The notes beneath the pieces are model-generated. The model searched no databases and was not told the origin of the DNA. It saw only the letters and a program-made list of their open reading frames with translations. A DNA stretch of 9,362 nucleotides, from NCBI GenBank assembly GCA_002392545.1, contig DGHF01000087.1, forward strand, positions 1 through 9,362, read 5' to 3'. Source of the DNA: Ruminococcus sp. UBA3855. Lineage in GTDB: Bacteria; Bacillota; Clostridia; Oscillospirales; Ruminococcaceae. The position numbers were made by a program, and so were the translations under genes. Shown here piece by piece: positions 1 through 8,462 of the stretch (position 1 is its first letter; every line of letters begins with the position of its first letter).

Positions 1-84
1 ATTATCTTGTTCTTTCTTATTGGACAAAGCCATTGCCAAATCAACAGCATCTGATAATCTCCATGCTCTAATTTTACAAAGCAT
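1..84 (-). CDS. GNAT-family N-acetyltransferase, N-terminal fragment
   Basis: Only the first 28 codons lie in the window; the gene continues past the left edge. The reading begins MLCKIRAWRLSDAVDLA and goes on to NKKEQDN. The pattern of a short strand, then 'IR-W-LSDA-DLA', then 'SNKK-QDN' matches the opening of GNAT acetyltransferases related to RimJ/RimL and other small-molecule acetyltransferases, which use acetyl-CoA. The acetyl-CoA binding loop lies outside the window, so neither activity nor substrate can be judged. The ATG at 84 fits the usual family start but has only a weak GGAA just upstream. An in-frame ATG at 111, inside the end of the hydrolase gene, would add nine residues (MVLSDEPEN) and is a possible alternative start. 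The gene follows the hydrolase with no terminator between them, so it is probably the next cistron of the addBA unit. The family call rests on a short match. Confidence 0.6.
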   Translation of the reverse strand, partial: MLCKIRAWRLSDAVDLAMALSNKKEQDN

Positions 85-97
85 ATTTTCCGGTTCA

Positions 98-1255
98 TCA
101 GAGAGAACCATACACAATATTTCTCATGAGTTTCGCCGTGGGGGTAGTTCCTGCACAAGAAAGCTGTACCCAGAAGAAAATAACCAGCTTTTCGATGGGG
201 TCAACACAGAAATATGTACCTGTCCATCCGTCCCAGCCAAATTCGCCAAGATTGGCAATTGTGCCAGCTCCTGCCTTGTCGGTCAATACTCTGACTAATG
301 CCCCATAGGAATAGCCCCTCAGAGAATCCCAATCTTGTGTGAAGCGTTCGCCCATGACCTGCGGAGTATGGATAAAATCAACAGAATATTTGCTCAGAAT
401 CCTGATGCCGTCTTTAGTCGTTCCACCGTTCGCCAAGGCATTGGCGAATCTGGAATAATCCGGAATGGTAGAAGTCAGACCTGCACCGCCCGAAATGAAT
501 GCCGGAAGGGTCTTGTAATTATTCAACCCCAGATAACAGCCTTCATCACGGACGAGTTTTCCGTCTTTGGATTCGTAAGCCATTGCAAAACGATTCTGTT
601 TTTCTTCAGGTACATAGAAATCAGTGTCATGCATTCCGAGGGGTTCAAAAATGTTTGCTTTGAGATAATCACGATAATTCATGCCGGAAACCTTTTCCAC
701 CAGACCGCCCAGAATATCGGCGGAAACGCCGTATTCCCACTGTGTACCGGCTTCAAATTCGAGGGGAATTTGTGACATTTTCTGACAAAATTCCATGGTA
801 TCAATGGGATTGTCACCGTCTCTGCGTGATTCCATCTGCCCGAAAAGACTAGCAACGTCTTTTTGTGTCTGGTTCAGGCAATTCGGGTAAGGCATTCCAG
901 AGGTCATATTTAAAAGGTCTTTCACACGAAGTTCATTCTTTGCCGGATGTGCAATGCCTTTTTCGTCATAGACCTGCATATCTCCGAATTCCGGCATATA
1001 CCAGCTTAACGGAAAATCGGTATTGATTTCGCCTTTTTCGACCATCTGCATGACTGCCACCGCTGTGACGGGCTTTGTCATGGAGTAAATGCGAAAAATC
1101 GTGTCAAATGTCATAGGGCGGTTGTTTTCTCTGTCCGCCATTCCGGCACTGTTCTGGTAAATACATTCGCTGTCACGGTAGACAGCAGAATTGATTCCCA
1201 CAAAATCGCCGTTTTCGATTGCTTTCTGAATCAATGCATCAATTTTTGTTTTCAT
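98..1255 (-). CDS. Serine hydrolase, beta-lactamase (class C / EstB-like) fold
   Basis: This 385-residue protein belongs to the serine beta-lactamase-like family (penicillin-binding protein, class C and esterase EstB relatives), which form an acyl-enzyme on serine. The nucleophile motif SxxK is S58-M-T-K61 in 'FRIYSMTKPVTA'. The second motif is Y175-G-V in 'WEYGVSADILGG', the esterase-like form without the YxN asparagine. The third is probably W341-D-G343 in 'EFGWDGWTGTYF', replacing KTG/HTG as in EstB-type esterases. Length is normal for the family. No signal peptide or membrane segment is seen at the N-terminus, so it is probably cytoplasmic and not a secreted beta-lactamase. The ATG overlaps the addA stop by four bases (ATGA), and GGAGG (1265-1269) sits 9 nt upstream inside addA, supporting this start and translational coupling. 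The motifs suggest an esterase or peptidase; the substrate cannot be read from the sequence. Confidence 0.9.
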   Translation of the reverse strand: MKTKIDALIQKAIENGDFVGINSAVYRDSECIYQNSAGMADRENNRPMTFDTIFRIYSMTKPVTAVAVMQMVEKGEINTDFPLSWYMPEFGDMQVYDEKGIAHPAKNELRVKDLLNMTSGMPYPNCLNQTQKDVASLFGQMESRRDGDNPIDTMEFCQKMSQIPLEFEAGTQWEYGVSADILGGLVEKVSGMNYRDYLKANIFEPLGMHDTDFYVPEEKQNRFAMAYESKDGKLVRDEGCYLGLNNYKTLPAFISGGAGLTSTIPDYSRFANALANGGTTKDGIRILSKYSVDFIHTPQVMGERFTQDWDSLRGYSYGALVRVLTDKAGAGTIANLGEFGWDGWTGTYFCVDPIEKLVIFFWVQLSCAGTTPTAKLMRNIVYGSL

Positions 1256-4200
1256 ACGTTAAAACCTCCGCTTTCTGCATCGGGCAATACTTCCAGAGCC
1301 TGCCCAAGATAAAATGAATATAAATAAGTCTGCTTGACAGGTTCGCCGAAAATCAGTTCCGCCGTCTTCCGGTACAGCCATAATTGCCCCCGATATTTCT
1401 CTATCAATTCTTCTGCACTGCAACGGTTTGTTTTATAATCGACAATAACCCATCCGTCCCCCTCACGGAAAATCAAGTCCATTGTACCAATCAGAACGCC
1501 GTCAGTATCTGCGTACTGCTTCGCAAGGGGTGAATTTTCGGGGAGGTTCATATCTGCAATCATTGCAAAAATCTGCTTTTCCCTGAAAAGATTTCCGGCG
1601 GAATTTGCAGAAAGAATTCTCTGACCGATTTCACTTTGCAGGAATTTTTTCAACTGTTCCGTTTTCATTACTTTACGCTGTACAGGGTTGATGAGTTTTT
1701 CAGTTTGCAGTCGTTCCAGTTCGTCAGCAGGATTCTGAACAGCGGACTCAAAACGGATATGTTGCATAATGGTATGTACCGCTGTACCACGCTGAGAAGC
1801 ATTCAGAATTCTGTTTTCTTCTGCGTGATTTCGTCTGGAGAGGTTCGGAGTTTTTGCTTGTTCAGCGGTGAGGGGCTGAGTCTGGTATGTCGTTGCGATA
1901 ACAGAAATTCTTTCGGCTGTTTCCTCGTCAATGCTTCCAGTCACGATTTCAGAGTGAGAAAGTGCGGTCACGCTGTATTTTGAGGGCTGGTCGGATTTGG
2001 GGAAATCATGCTTGAAAGCAAGCTGTTTTTTCATCAGCTCCAATGCGGAACTATCCACATCAGAAACAAGCTCCATCTGTGTTTCTTCCTGTTTTTCGGG
2101 GGGAGTGTACTTCCATTCGGAATAATCGGCATAAATTCCGGAATCGCTTTTTCCATCGGCAATCATGGTGCTGAATCTCCATGCATCCTTTGAAGTGAAC
2201 AGGAAATATAATAACCAGTCCTGCATACTGGATGCCTGTTTTGCGAAATAAGGGGCTAAATCGGGTTCAGACTGCAATAATATCCCGACTTCTGCCAATT
2301 TTTTCAAATCATGCAGAACCACAAATAATTGCTGTTCGGCTCTTGTCAATGCCACATAAAGCAGGCGCATTTCTTCGCTTTTCTGACGGCTGATTGCATC
2401 TCCTGTCAAATAGCGGTGTGTTGCAGTATGGTATTTCAGACAGCGTGAGCGGTCATGCAAATACAATCCCAACAAACCCTCTTCACTGGTCATCATCTTG
2501 GATTTTGTAATTTCAGTGCTGAATGTCCTGTTCAGATTCGCCACAAATACAAACGGATATTCCAGCCCCTTTGAGCCGTGAATGGTCTTGATGGTAACAC
2601 ATCCATGACGTTTTGCAGATAATTTCAATTGTAAACTCTTGTCATTTTCACGGATTCTGTCGAGATAGCGCAACCAGCCACTTAGACAACTCTGGGCGGT
2701 CAAATCAGCGTGTTCACGGTATTTTTTCGCCTCCTGCATGAAAGCATCCAAATGATGTCTTCTCAATTCATCATCTTCATAAAGGCTTTGCAGGGACATT
2801 AAATCTGTTAAATCATAAATCTGCTGAATACATTCTTCCAAGGGGTACTGCTCTGCAACCAGACGAATTTTATCAAGCAGTGCCAGAATTTCTGTACAGC
2901 GTTTCTGCAATGGCTTGATTTCTTCGGGAATATCGGGTCTGTCAACGATAATATGCATCTGACGGAAAATTCTGGTACGCTTCTTTTCCTGAGGGTTTGC
3001 CCCATGAATACGCAAAAGTGCCAAATCTTCGGTATTCAGCGAGCCTACCGGCGAAAGCAGGACAGAGGCTAACGGCGCATCTGCCAAGGGATTGTCTGCC
3101 ACTTTGAGCAGATTCCAGATAAGACGGATTTCCGGCAATGTCAGCAGTTTTGCATCTTCATCACTTGCCACAGGGATTTCACGTTTCCGCAATGCCTTGA
3201 CAATGGCTGTTCCCATTCCTTTGAGGGAACGCAGTAAAATGCAGAAATCTTCCGGCTGACAGTCACGGCTTCCCTCTTTGGTGATAACCTGCACTTTGTC
3301 ATGAATCATACTGCTGATGGTATCAGCAATGCATTCTGCATCAACATTGCTGTCTTCGGGGAGTGAATTTTTCTCAGGGGTTCTGGGAAGAATGACTTTT
3401 GTCGGGATTTTTCCGGCATTCTGGTAAACAACAGAATGAAAATTCAACTGTTCATTCTGGTTATAGTCCACTTCCCCACATTCTTTTGTCATCATGGATT
3501 CAAACAGCGCATTGATGAAAGTCAATACACCCTCCGAACTGCGGAAATTATGATTCAGGTAAATCAGGGAAAGCACATCCTCCGGCGCAGTTTCAAGGGG
3601 CTTGCTGTCCTGAATGGCACGGCGGAAATTTTCAGGGTTCGCCTTGCGGAAACTGTAAATTGATTGTTTCACGTCCCCGACAAGAAAGGCATTCGTTCCG
3701 TAATGCAAGCCCTTTTCGTCAATCACTGCATCACGGGAAAGCAACTTGAAAAGGCAGTCCTGTTTGTTGTTGGAATCCTGATATTCATCTACCATAATCA
3801 ATTGATATTGATTTGACAGCTCCCTTGCAAGAGGGGTGCGCTGAATATTGCTGTTTTCGTCCAGCATGCCAAGCAGAGTAATTGCCAGTTCTTCACCGTC
3901 CGAGAATGTCAGAACGTTCTGACGCTTTTTTTCTTCGAGGAGTTCCTCACGGTATTCCTGTGTAAGGGTCAGAAGTAAGGGAATCAATTTCTTCTGTACT
4001 TCGGCATCCGCCTTGAAAAATTGCAGGGGCTGTAAATAATATGTCATGATATGCTTATACAATGCCTCGTATTTTTCACAAATCTGCTTGCAAACTTTTC
4101 TGACATCAGCATTGATATTTTTCTTTGTTCTGCTGTTGAATTCGCCGAAAATGATTTGCTTCTGTGGCAACTGGGCGGAAATGGTATCCATATCGGCATT

Positions 4201-5007
4201 CTGGACGAATAACAGCAGTTTCTGCAAATTCATAATATCATTTGTCACTTTTCCGAAATAGGGGTTCTCATCAAGCGGAATTCCCTCTGTCATGGAAGAT
4301 TCTGCATAAGGGAGGGCTTTGTTAGCAATGAAAATAACGTCCTGCATCCCGTCGCAGAATTTTTTCCGGATGGCTTCAAACAAGGGCATTGTATTTTCAC
4401 AGGCTTTCTTTGCCTGTTCTATCCAATATTGTGGAAAAGCCTGTGCGCTCAAATCGTCCGCCAAGTCGAAAATAATTTTTTCAAGTTCCTTGTCTTCTCT
4501 GGTGCAGAGGTAGGAAAACAGCGTTTCCATTTCGGGGACGGATTTTGTCCAGTGCTCCATGACTTTCTGCATGGCTCTCTGTTCGTAAACAACAGCCTGT
4601 TCCGGCTCTGCAATGATGAACTGCGGAGAAATCCCCAATGTATCCGCATTTTCACGGATGATGTCAAAGCAGAATGAACTGATTGTGGAAATTTTAGCCG
4701 AAGCCAGTCCGGCTCTCTGTTCCAGCAACCAATCATATAAATCAGGATTTTCATTGATACTGGTCACGGCTATCAATTCCGAAAATCTGTCAGTCAGTCT
4801 GCGTTTCATCTGTTCGGCGGCTTCATTGGTGAAAGTGACTACAATAATATCCTCTGTGCGTACCCGATAATCTTCCCTGAAATCGGAGAGAATGCGAAGC
4901 AGTCTTTCCACAAGTACCGCCGTTTTTCCGCTTCCGGCAGCCGCTGAAACAATCAGACTTCTTCCACGGGTTTCAATTGCTTCACTTTGTTCAGTCGTCC
5001 ACATCAT
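1252..5007 (-). CDS. addA: AddA, ATP-dependent helicase/nuclease subunit A
   Basis: AddA is the motor and one of the two nuclease subunits of the AddAB helicase-nuclease, which unwinds and resects double-strand ends until Chi and then supplies 3' single strands to RecA. The predicted protein has 1251 residues, close to the Bacillus subtilis length. UvrD/Rep (SF1A) motifs appear in order: Walker A A22-T29 with K28 (AAAGSGKT), motif Ia near 57-68 (TFTNEAAEQMK), motif II D407-E408-Y-Q-D411, motif III near 441-454 (FLVGDVKQSIYSFR), motif IV near 483-490, motif V near 804-820 (TIHGSKGLE) and motif VI near 881-894 (RLLYVALTRAEQQL). A C-terminal RecB-type nuclease follows, with H1078, E1143, D1177 and D1190-Y-K1192, all intact. 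The frame is open 58 codons further upstream, but that part is lysine-rich frame overlap with addB. I chose the ATG at 5007 because the family begins just before 'WT.EQ..AI' and because of the AAGGGGG site. The next ATG (5004) is equally usable. Confidence 0.96.
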   Translation of the reverse strand: MMWTTEQSEAIETRGRSLIVSAAAGSGKTAVLVERLLRILSDFREDYRVRTEDIIVVTFTNEAAEQMKRRLTDRFSELIAVTSINENPDLYDWLLEQRAGLASAKISTISSFCFDIIRENADTLGISPQFIIAEPEQAVVYEQRAMQKVMEHWTKSVPEMETLFSYLCTREDKELEKIIFDLADDLSAQAFPQYWIEQAKKACENTMPLFEAIRKKFCDGMQDVIFIANKALPYAESSMTEGIPLDENPYFGKVTNDIMNLQKLLLFVQNADMDTISAQLPQKQIIFGEFNSRTKKNINADVRKVCKQICEKYEALYKHIMTYYLQPLQFFKADAEVQKKLIPLLLTLTQEYREELLEEKKRQNVLTFSDGEELAITLLGMLDENSNIQRTPLARELSNQYQLIMVDEYQDSNNKQDCLFKLLSRDAVIDEKGLHYGTNAFLVGDVKQSIYSFRKANPENFRRAIQDSKPLETAPEDVLSLIYLNHNFRSSEGVLTFINALFESMMTKECGEVDYNQNEQLNFHSVVYQNAGKIPTKVILPRTPEKNSLPEDSNVDAECIADTISSMIHDKVQVITKEGSRDCQPEDFCILLRSLKGMGTAIVKALRKREIPVASDEDAKLLTLPEIRLIWNLLKVADNPLADAPLASVLLSPVGSLNTEDLALLRIHGANPQEKKRTRIFRQMHIIVDRPDIPEEIKPLQKRCTEILALLDKIRLVAEQYPLEECIQQIYDLTDLMSLQSLYEDDELRRHHLDAFMQEAKKYREHADLTAQSCLSGWLRYLDRIRENDKSLQLKLSAKRHGCVTIKTIHGSKGLEYPFVFVANLNRTFSTEITKSKMMTSEEGLLGLYLHDRSRCLKYHTATHRYLTGDAISRQKSEEMRLLYVALTRAEQQLFVVLHDLKKLAEVGILLQSEPDLAPYFAKQASSMQDWLLYFLFTSKDAWRFSTMIADGKSDSGIYADYSEWKYTPPEKQEETQMELVSDVDSSALELMKKQLAFKHDFPKSDQPSKYSVTALSHSEIVTGSIDEETAERISVIATTYQTQPLTAEQAKTPNLSRRNHAEENRILNASQRGTAVHTIMQHIRFESAVQNPADELERLQTEKLINPVQRKVMKTEQLKKFLQSEIGQRILSANSAGNLFREKQIFAMIADMNLPENSPLAKQYADTDGVLIGTMDLIFREGDGWVIVDYKTNRCSAEELIEKYRGQLWLYRKTAELIFGEPVKQTYLYSFYLGQALEVLPDAESGGFNV

Positions 5008-8000
5008 TATCTTCCCCCTTCTTTTTCGCAGTGGATTTTTTAGCCGGCTTTTTGGTTTCTTTTTTGTCTTTTTTTGCTTTTTCTTTGGGAGATTCCCCGA
5101 ATAATGCGCTGACAGCTTCCTGTTTTTCTTTTTTGTTGAGCTTCTTGCATTCTGTCTGTGCCTTTCCGCAGACATCAGCAAAACCGCATCTTCCGCATGG
5201 TGAATACTCTTCCTTTAAATAAGGATTGGGGGAAATTTCACCCTCACGGAGTTTCTGTCCCATTTGCAGGATGGTATTTTCTACATGGGTATGCAGAATT
5301 TCCATTTGCTGGGGTGTGACCTTGAAAAGATGGTCATTTTCATCATAGTCAAAAACAGTCTTGAAACGTCTCTGCTCCTCCATATCAAGCTTTTCAACGA
5401 TACTGTCCAGAACAAGCCCCTTTTTCTGATAAAATTCGTCAAGAATCTGCTCACGGGTGGAATTGGTTTCCCCTCTCTGGAAATAGGCATCTGATTTCGG
5501 CTGACCGCTCGGCATATAGAGCACTCCTCCGGCGGTTGCGTTGTCATAAGCCTGATTCTGCTGTAAAGCAAACAAATAAATCAGCATCTGCATATCAAGT
5601 CCAGAAATCAATTTTTCAGGTGCAAGGGTCTTTGTTCCGGTCTTGTAATCAACAACACGCATGAAATTCAAAGTCTCTTCATGCCATCTGTCCACACGGT
5701 CAATTTTTCCCTTGCACAGAATGTCCTCCCCCACACGATAGGCATAAAATTCGCCCTCTTTGGGATGCTCTGTAAAGGGCACTTCATATCCGGCAGGACG
5801 GAATTTTTCTTTCTGAAACTGCTCTTTCATGTGCATGAGCAAATCCAGCAGACTATTTCCAGCCACACGGTAATTAAACTGAAATCTTCCGTTTTTCCGG
5901 ACGGCATCAGGGAAACGCTCTTTCGAGAACTGTTCAGACAGTGCATTGACTTTTTCACGGAGCATTTCAGGGGTCATTGCTAAAAATTCGTCAATCGATT
6001 CCATGTTGTTGAAAATGATTTCAAGGCAGTAATGTGCATAATCTCCGGCACTGAGCGGAGAGAGGATAATTCTTTCCGGAACGTACAATTTCAGCACGTA
6101 CTGACAGAAATACTCATAAGCACATTTATGATACTGTTCAATTCCTGACGGTGACAGAATCAAAGTCGGGGACAATAACATTTTCATGGTTTCAGGAGAA
6201 ACTGTCAGATTTGGTTCTGTTTGGAGCTGAATCAATTTTTCAATTTTGTTCTTGTAGGTCTCATCAGTTTCCAGAACTTCACGCAGTGCGCTCAGTTCGG
6301 GGGTATCGTTCCGCAGATTCCGCACGAAATGAAAATATGCCGATTCCATGGTACGCACATAGAAACTTAATGGAATATTCCGAATTTCCGTCATCACTTC
6401 CGAACCGGAAAACAGCTCCTTAATTTTATGTATCAGCAATGCAGGCATAGCGGTTTCATGTTCAGCATTGATAATGGGGTAAGTCAGATATAATCTTTCA
6501 GATGCGGAAGCAAGCACCTTATTGATAATCAATAACTCATCTGAATGCAGTTCCGGCAGGAGTCGGGAAATCTTAATGTCATATTCTTCCATCTCACGGA
6601 GTTCCTGATTGGAAAACATTCCGCTGATTTGTACCTCTTCGGGATAAACTGTATTTAAAACACCTGTCGCAAAAATAACTTTCGGGTCATTCAGTCGGGC
6701 GGTGCGGATGTCAACAATCCGGATGCTGTTCAATGTCTGCGGAGGGGTTGAAAAATAGCTCGACTGTAACAGCAACAAGAAATTCTGATACAGCTCCTTC
6801 ATCGGCATTTCCTTTTCTCCATGACAAAGATTGACATTTTCCATAATCTCCATCAGGATATTCCAGACCATGACAAATTCTGTTCGTTCCCCTTCTGTTT
6901 CCAGCTTGTACAATTCTTTTTTGCTTTCCAGATGCTCATACAATGTATTGCAAATGGTATTCACATCAACATCCTGACAGGCGGAACGGAGTTTTTTGAG
7001 TTCGTTCATAATGGAAAGCCGGCTTTCCTCAACTGAAATTCCTCCAAATGCGTCCGCACGTTTGACAGAAATCAGGTCATTCTCATCAAAAAAAGGAACT
7101 TCCCAGTTTTCGCCGTCAATGCTGTAACAGAAACAGAAATGCTCCAATGTTGAAACTTCTTCAAGCGCATAATGAGAAAACGGCGATTTCAGGTAACGAA
7201 GCAATAATTCTGTATTCCATTTTTCAGAGGACAGAATTTCCAATAACGTCAGAAAATGCCGTACTAAATCTGTGTGCAATACCGGACTTGGTGCAGATAA
7301 ATCATAAGGCAGGTGATAGCGTTTCATGGCACGTTCCAGCAATGAGAAATAAACTTCCGGCTGTTTGACTGCAACGGCAATTTCGTAACAGTGCAGATTT
7401 TCATTTTCCTGCAATAACCGACAGCATTCTGCACAGATATACTCTACTTCTGAAACAGGGTCATCTCCTTCCAGAATCCGCACATTTCCACGGTATTCCG
7501 CAGGAGTTTCAGAATCTAAATGCTGTAATATTCCGGTTGCAACGGCTTTGAGGTCGGTTTCTGCCGAACGGCGGTATTCTGCACAATATTGATACCTGCA
7601 CGAATTTCCGGAGAGTTCACGCAGATGATAATATGTCTTGTTTCCGCCGACAAAAATTCCTGTCGGGGGTTTTATGGGATTATCCGCACGGATGGCAATG
7701 GTCACGCTTTCCGCCTGTGAAAGCATAACTTCCAATAACTGGTATTGGTCTCCGTTGAAACTGTCGAATTCATCAATGAAAACATGTTTTCCAATGAAAT
7801 AGCCGTGCAAATTGGCATCAGCAGAAGCCTCTGTAAGGTCTTCCAGCATGTCAGAACAGCCGTTTTCTTTCAGAATCTTGTCATACATCATGAGAATTTT
7901 AGCAAATTCTTTCATTTTCCCCCTGAGACGGTCAGGAAATGAAGCTGATTTTTCAAGCAAATGCATCCCCGAAATTCCGGCTTTCCGCATCTTCACAATG

Positions 8001-8371
8001 ACAGAATGCAGGGAAAGAATAAATTCCGGCGAATTACTGCGTTTTTTCAGCAACTCCAATTCTTTTTGTTTCAAGCATTCCTGCACAGCCTGATACAAAT
8101 ACAATAGTTTTTCCTGTTCGGTAGCATAACCCTCGGTATGCCCTCCACACGTCCTGAGGATATGCTTTGAAATCGTTGCAAAACTGTAAGTCTGCATTTT
8201 GTTGAAAAGCACAGCCCCCAGATGATGATAGAGCTTTTTTTCTTCCTCGAAAGAAAATTGTTCCGGAACAAGCACAATGGCTTCTTTCCCGTCTTCCAAT
8301 GCACGGCGGAGCTGTTCCATCAGTCGGGTTGATTTCCCCGTACCGCATCCGCCCAAAATACAAGTCAGCAA
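4991..8371 (-). CDS. addB: AddB, helicase-like/nuclease subunit B with Fe-S cluster
   Basis: AddB is the partner of AddA. In characterised AddAB its helicase fold does not drive translocation but takes part in Chi recognition, and its nuclease cuts the strand opposite to that cut by AddA. The 1126-residue protein starts with a Walker A motif at 7-14 (GGCGTGKS, K13) and has a motif II-like D200-E201 in 'VFIDEFDSF'. The C-terminal RecB-type nuclease shows H780, E863, D891 (GKID) and D908-Y-K910. Four cysteines fit the family's 4Fe-4S staple around the nuclease: C750 in 'YHKC', then C1059-x2-C1062-x5-C1068. After the cluster comes a 58-residue tail that is strongly lysine-rich and ends acidic (GEDNDVDD). 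The start is TTG, since no ATG or GTG fits upstream in frame and Walker A must lie near the N-terminus; AAGGAAG lies just upstream. It is the first gene of the unit and overlaps addA by 17 nt. Confidence 0.95.
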   Translation of the reverse strand: MLTCILGGCGTGKSTRLMEQLRRALEDGKEAIVLVPEQFSFEEEKKLYHHLGAVLFNKMQTYSFATISKHILRTCGGHTEGYATEQEKLLYLYQAVQECLKQKELELLKKRSNSPEFILSLHSVIVKMRKAGISGMHLLEKSASFPDRLRGKMKEFAKILMMYDKILKENGCSDMLEDLTEASADANLHGYFIGKHVFIDEFDSFNGDQYQLLEVMLSQAESVTIAIRADNPIKPPTGIFVGGNKTYYHLRELSGNSCRYQYCAEYRRSAETDLKAVATGILQHLDSETPAEYRGNVRILEGDDPVSEVEYICAECCRLLQENENLHCYEIAVAVKQPEVYFSLLERAMKRYHLPYDLSAPSPVLHTDLVRHFLTLLEILSSEKWNTELLLRYLKSPFSHYALEEVSTLEHFCFCYSIDGENWEVPFFDENDLISVKRADAFGGISVEESRLSIMNELKKLRSACQDVDVNTICNTLYEHLESKKELYKLETEGERTEFVMVWNILMEIMENVNLCHGEKEMPMKELYQNFLLLLQSSYFSTPPQTLNSIRIVDIRTARLNDPKVIFATGVLNTVYPEEVQISGMFSNQELREMEEYDIKISRLLPELHSDELLIINKVLASASERLYLTYPIINAEHETAMPALLIHKIKELFSGSEVMTEIRNIPLSFYVRTMESAYFHFVRNLRNDTPELSALREVLETDETYKNKIEKLIQLQTEPNLTVSPETMKMLLSPTLILSPSGIEQYHKCAYEYFCQYVLKLYVPERIILSPLSAGDYAHYCLEIIFNNMESIDEFLAMTPEMLREKVNALSEQFSKERFPDAVRKNGRFQFNYRVAGNSLLDLLMHMKEQFQKEKFRPAGYEVPFTEHPKEGEFYAYRVGEDILCKGKIDRVDRWHEETLNFMRVVDYKTGTKTLAPEKLISGLDMQMLIYLFALQQNQAYDNATAGGVLYMPSGQPKSDAYFQRGETNSTREQILDEFYQKKGLVLDSIVEKLDMEEQRRFKTVFDYDENDHLFKVTPQQMEILHTHVENTILQMGQKLREGEISPNPYLKEEYSPCGRCGFADVCGKAQTECKKLNKKEKQEAVSALFGESPKEKAKKDKKETKKPAKKSTAKKKGEDNDVDD
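5014..5020 (-). promoter_or_regulatory. Ribosome binding site of addA inside the addB end
   Basis: AAGGGGG on the minus strand differs by one base from AAGGAGG and lies 6 nt before the ATG at 5007 and 9 nt before the ATG at 5004. It falls inside the last codons of addB, so ribosomes finishing addB would pass over it and reinitiate. It decides the addA start against the longer open frame reaching 5181, where I saw no comparable site near the upstream start. Confidence 0.7.
5021..5090 (-). other. A-rich tract coding the lysine-rich AddB tail
   Basis: The coding strand carries several A runs here, the longest being A7 (5069-5075) and A6 (5060-5065). They encode much of the lysine/alanine tail of AddB downstream of the Fe-S cysteines. 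The addA reading frame is also free of stops across the whole tract. That frame is +1 relative to addB, so loss of one A, or skipping of one base, would join the two proteins. Confidence 0.6.
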
Positions 8372-8378
8372 GTTCCCA

Positions 8379-8385
8379 CTTCCTT
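8379..8385 (-). promoter_or_regulatory. Ribosome binding site of addB (TTG start)
   Basis: AAGGAAG on the minus strand begins 14 bases before the TTG at 8371; its AAGGA core leaves 9 nt to the start codon, a normal distance. It supports the TTG start of addB, which puts the Walker A motif at residue 7, as expected for the family. Confidence 0.65.
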
Positions 8386-8403
8386 TTTGATATGATTACT
8401 ATT

Positions 8404-8432
8404 ATTATACCGCTTTTTTGGATGAAAGTCAA
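8404..8432 (-). promoter_or_regulatory. Vegetative (sigma-A type) promoter of the addBA unit
   Basis: Reading the minus strand, the -35 box TTGACT (8432-8427) and the -10 box TATAAT (8409-8404) are separated by exactly 17 bp. That is one mismatch from consensus in the -35 and a perfect -10. Transcription would start near 8397, leaving a leader of about 25 nt with the addB ribosome binding site and no room for a riboswitch or attenuator. The rest of the 91-bp gap after trmO shows no clear terminator. Confidence 0.88.
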
Positions 8433-8462
8433 CAGATTCTTGTGAATTGTGCTGAAATCGGC

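Noticed and set aside
335..775. Plus-strand open frame of 146 codons.
   Set aside because: It is antisense to the serine hydrolase, resembles no known protein to me and has cysteine/phenylalanine-rich shadow composition. The same holds for the other plus-strand frames under addA and addB.
98..1255. Antibiotic-resistance class C beta-lactamase.
   Set aside because: There is no signal peptide, no YxN motif and no KTG motif. The WxG-type third motif and the context fit an esterase-like relative.
5057..5076. Classical -1 frameshift (A_AAA_AAG type slippery runs) making an AddB-AddA fusion.
   Set aside because: addA is +1, not -1, relative to addB, so a -1 slip would not enter the addA frame.
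5008..5181. N-terminal extension of AddA (58 codons, lysine/arginine-rich).
   Set aside because: It is the overlapping frame of the addB tail. It has no family similarity, and a good ribosome binding site precedes the ATG at 5007.
8034..8432. Minus-strand open frame of 132 codons starting upstream of addB.
   Set aside because: It is out of frame with addB and overlaps its well-supported N-terminus. It would start upstream of the predicted transcription start.
8372..8462. Terminator or attenuator between trmO and addB.
   Set aside because: I found no hairpin followed by a T run here, only the promoter and ribosome binding site.
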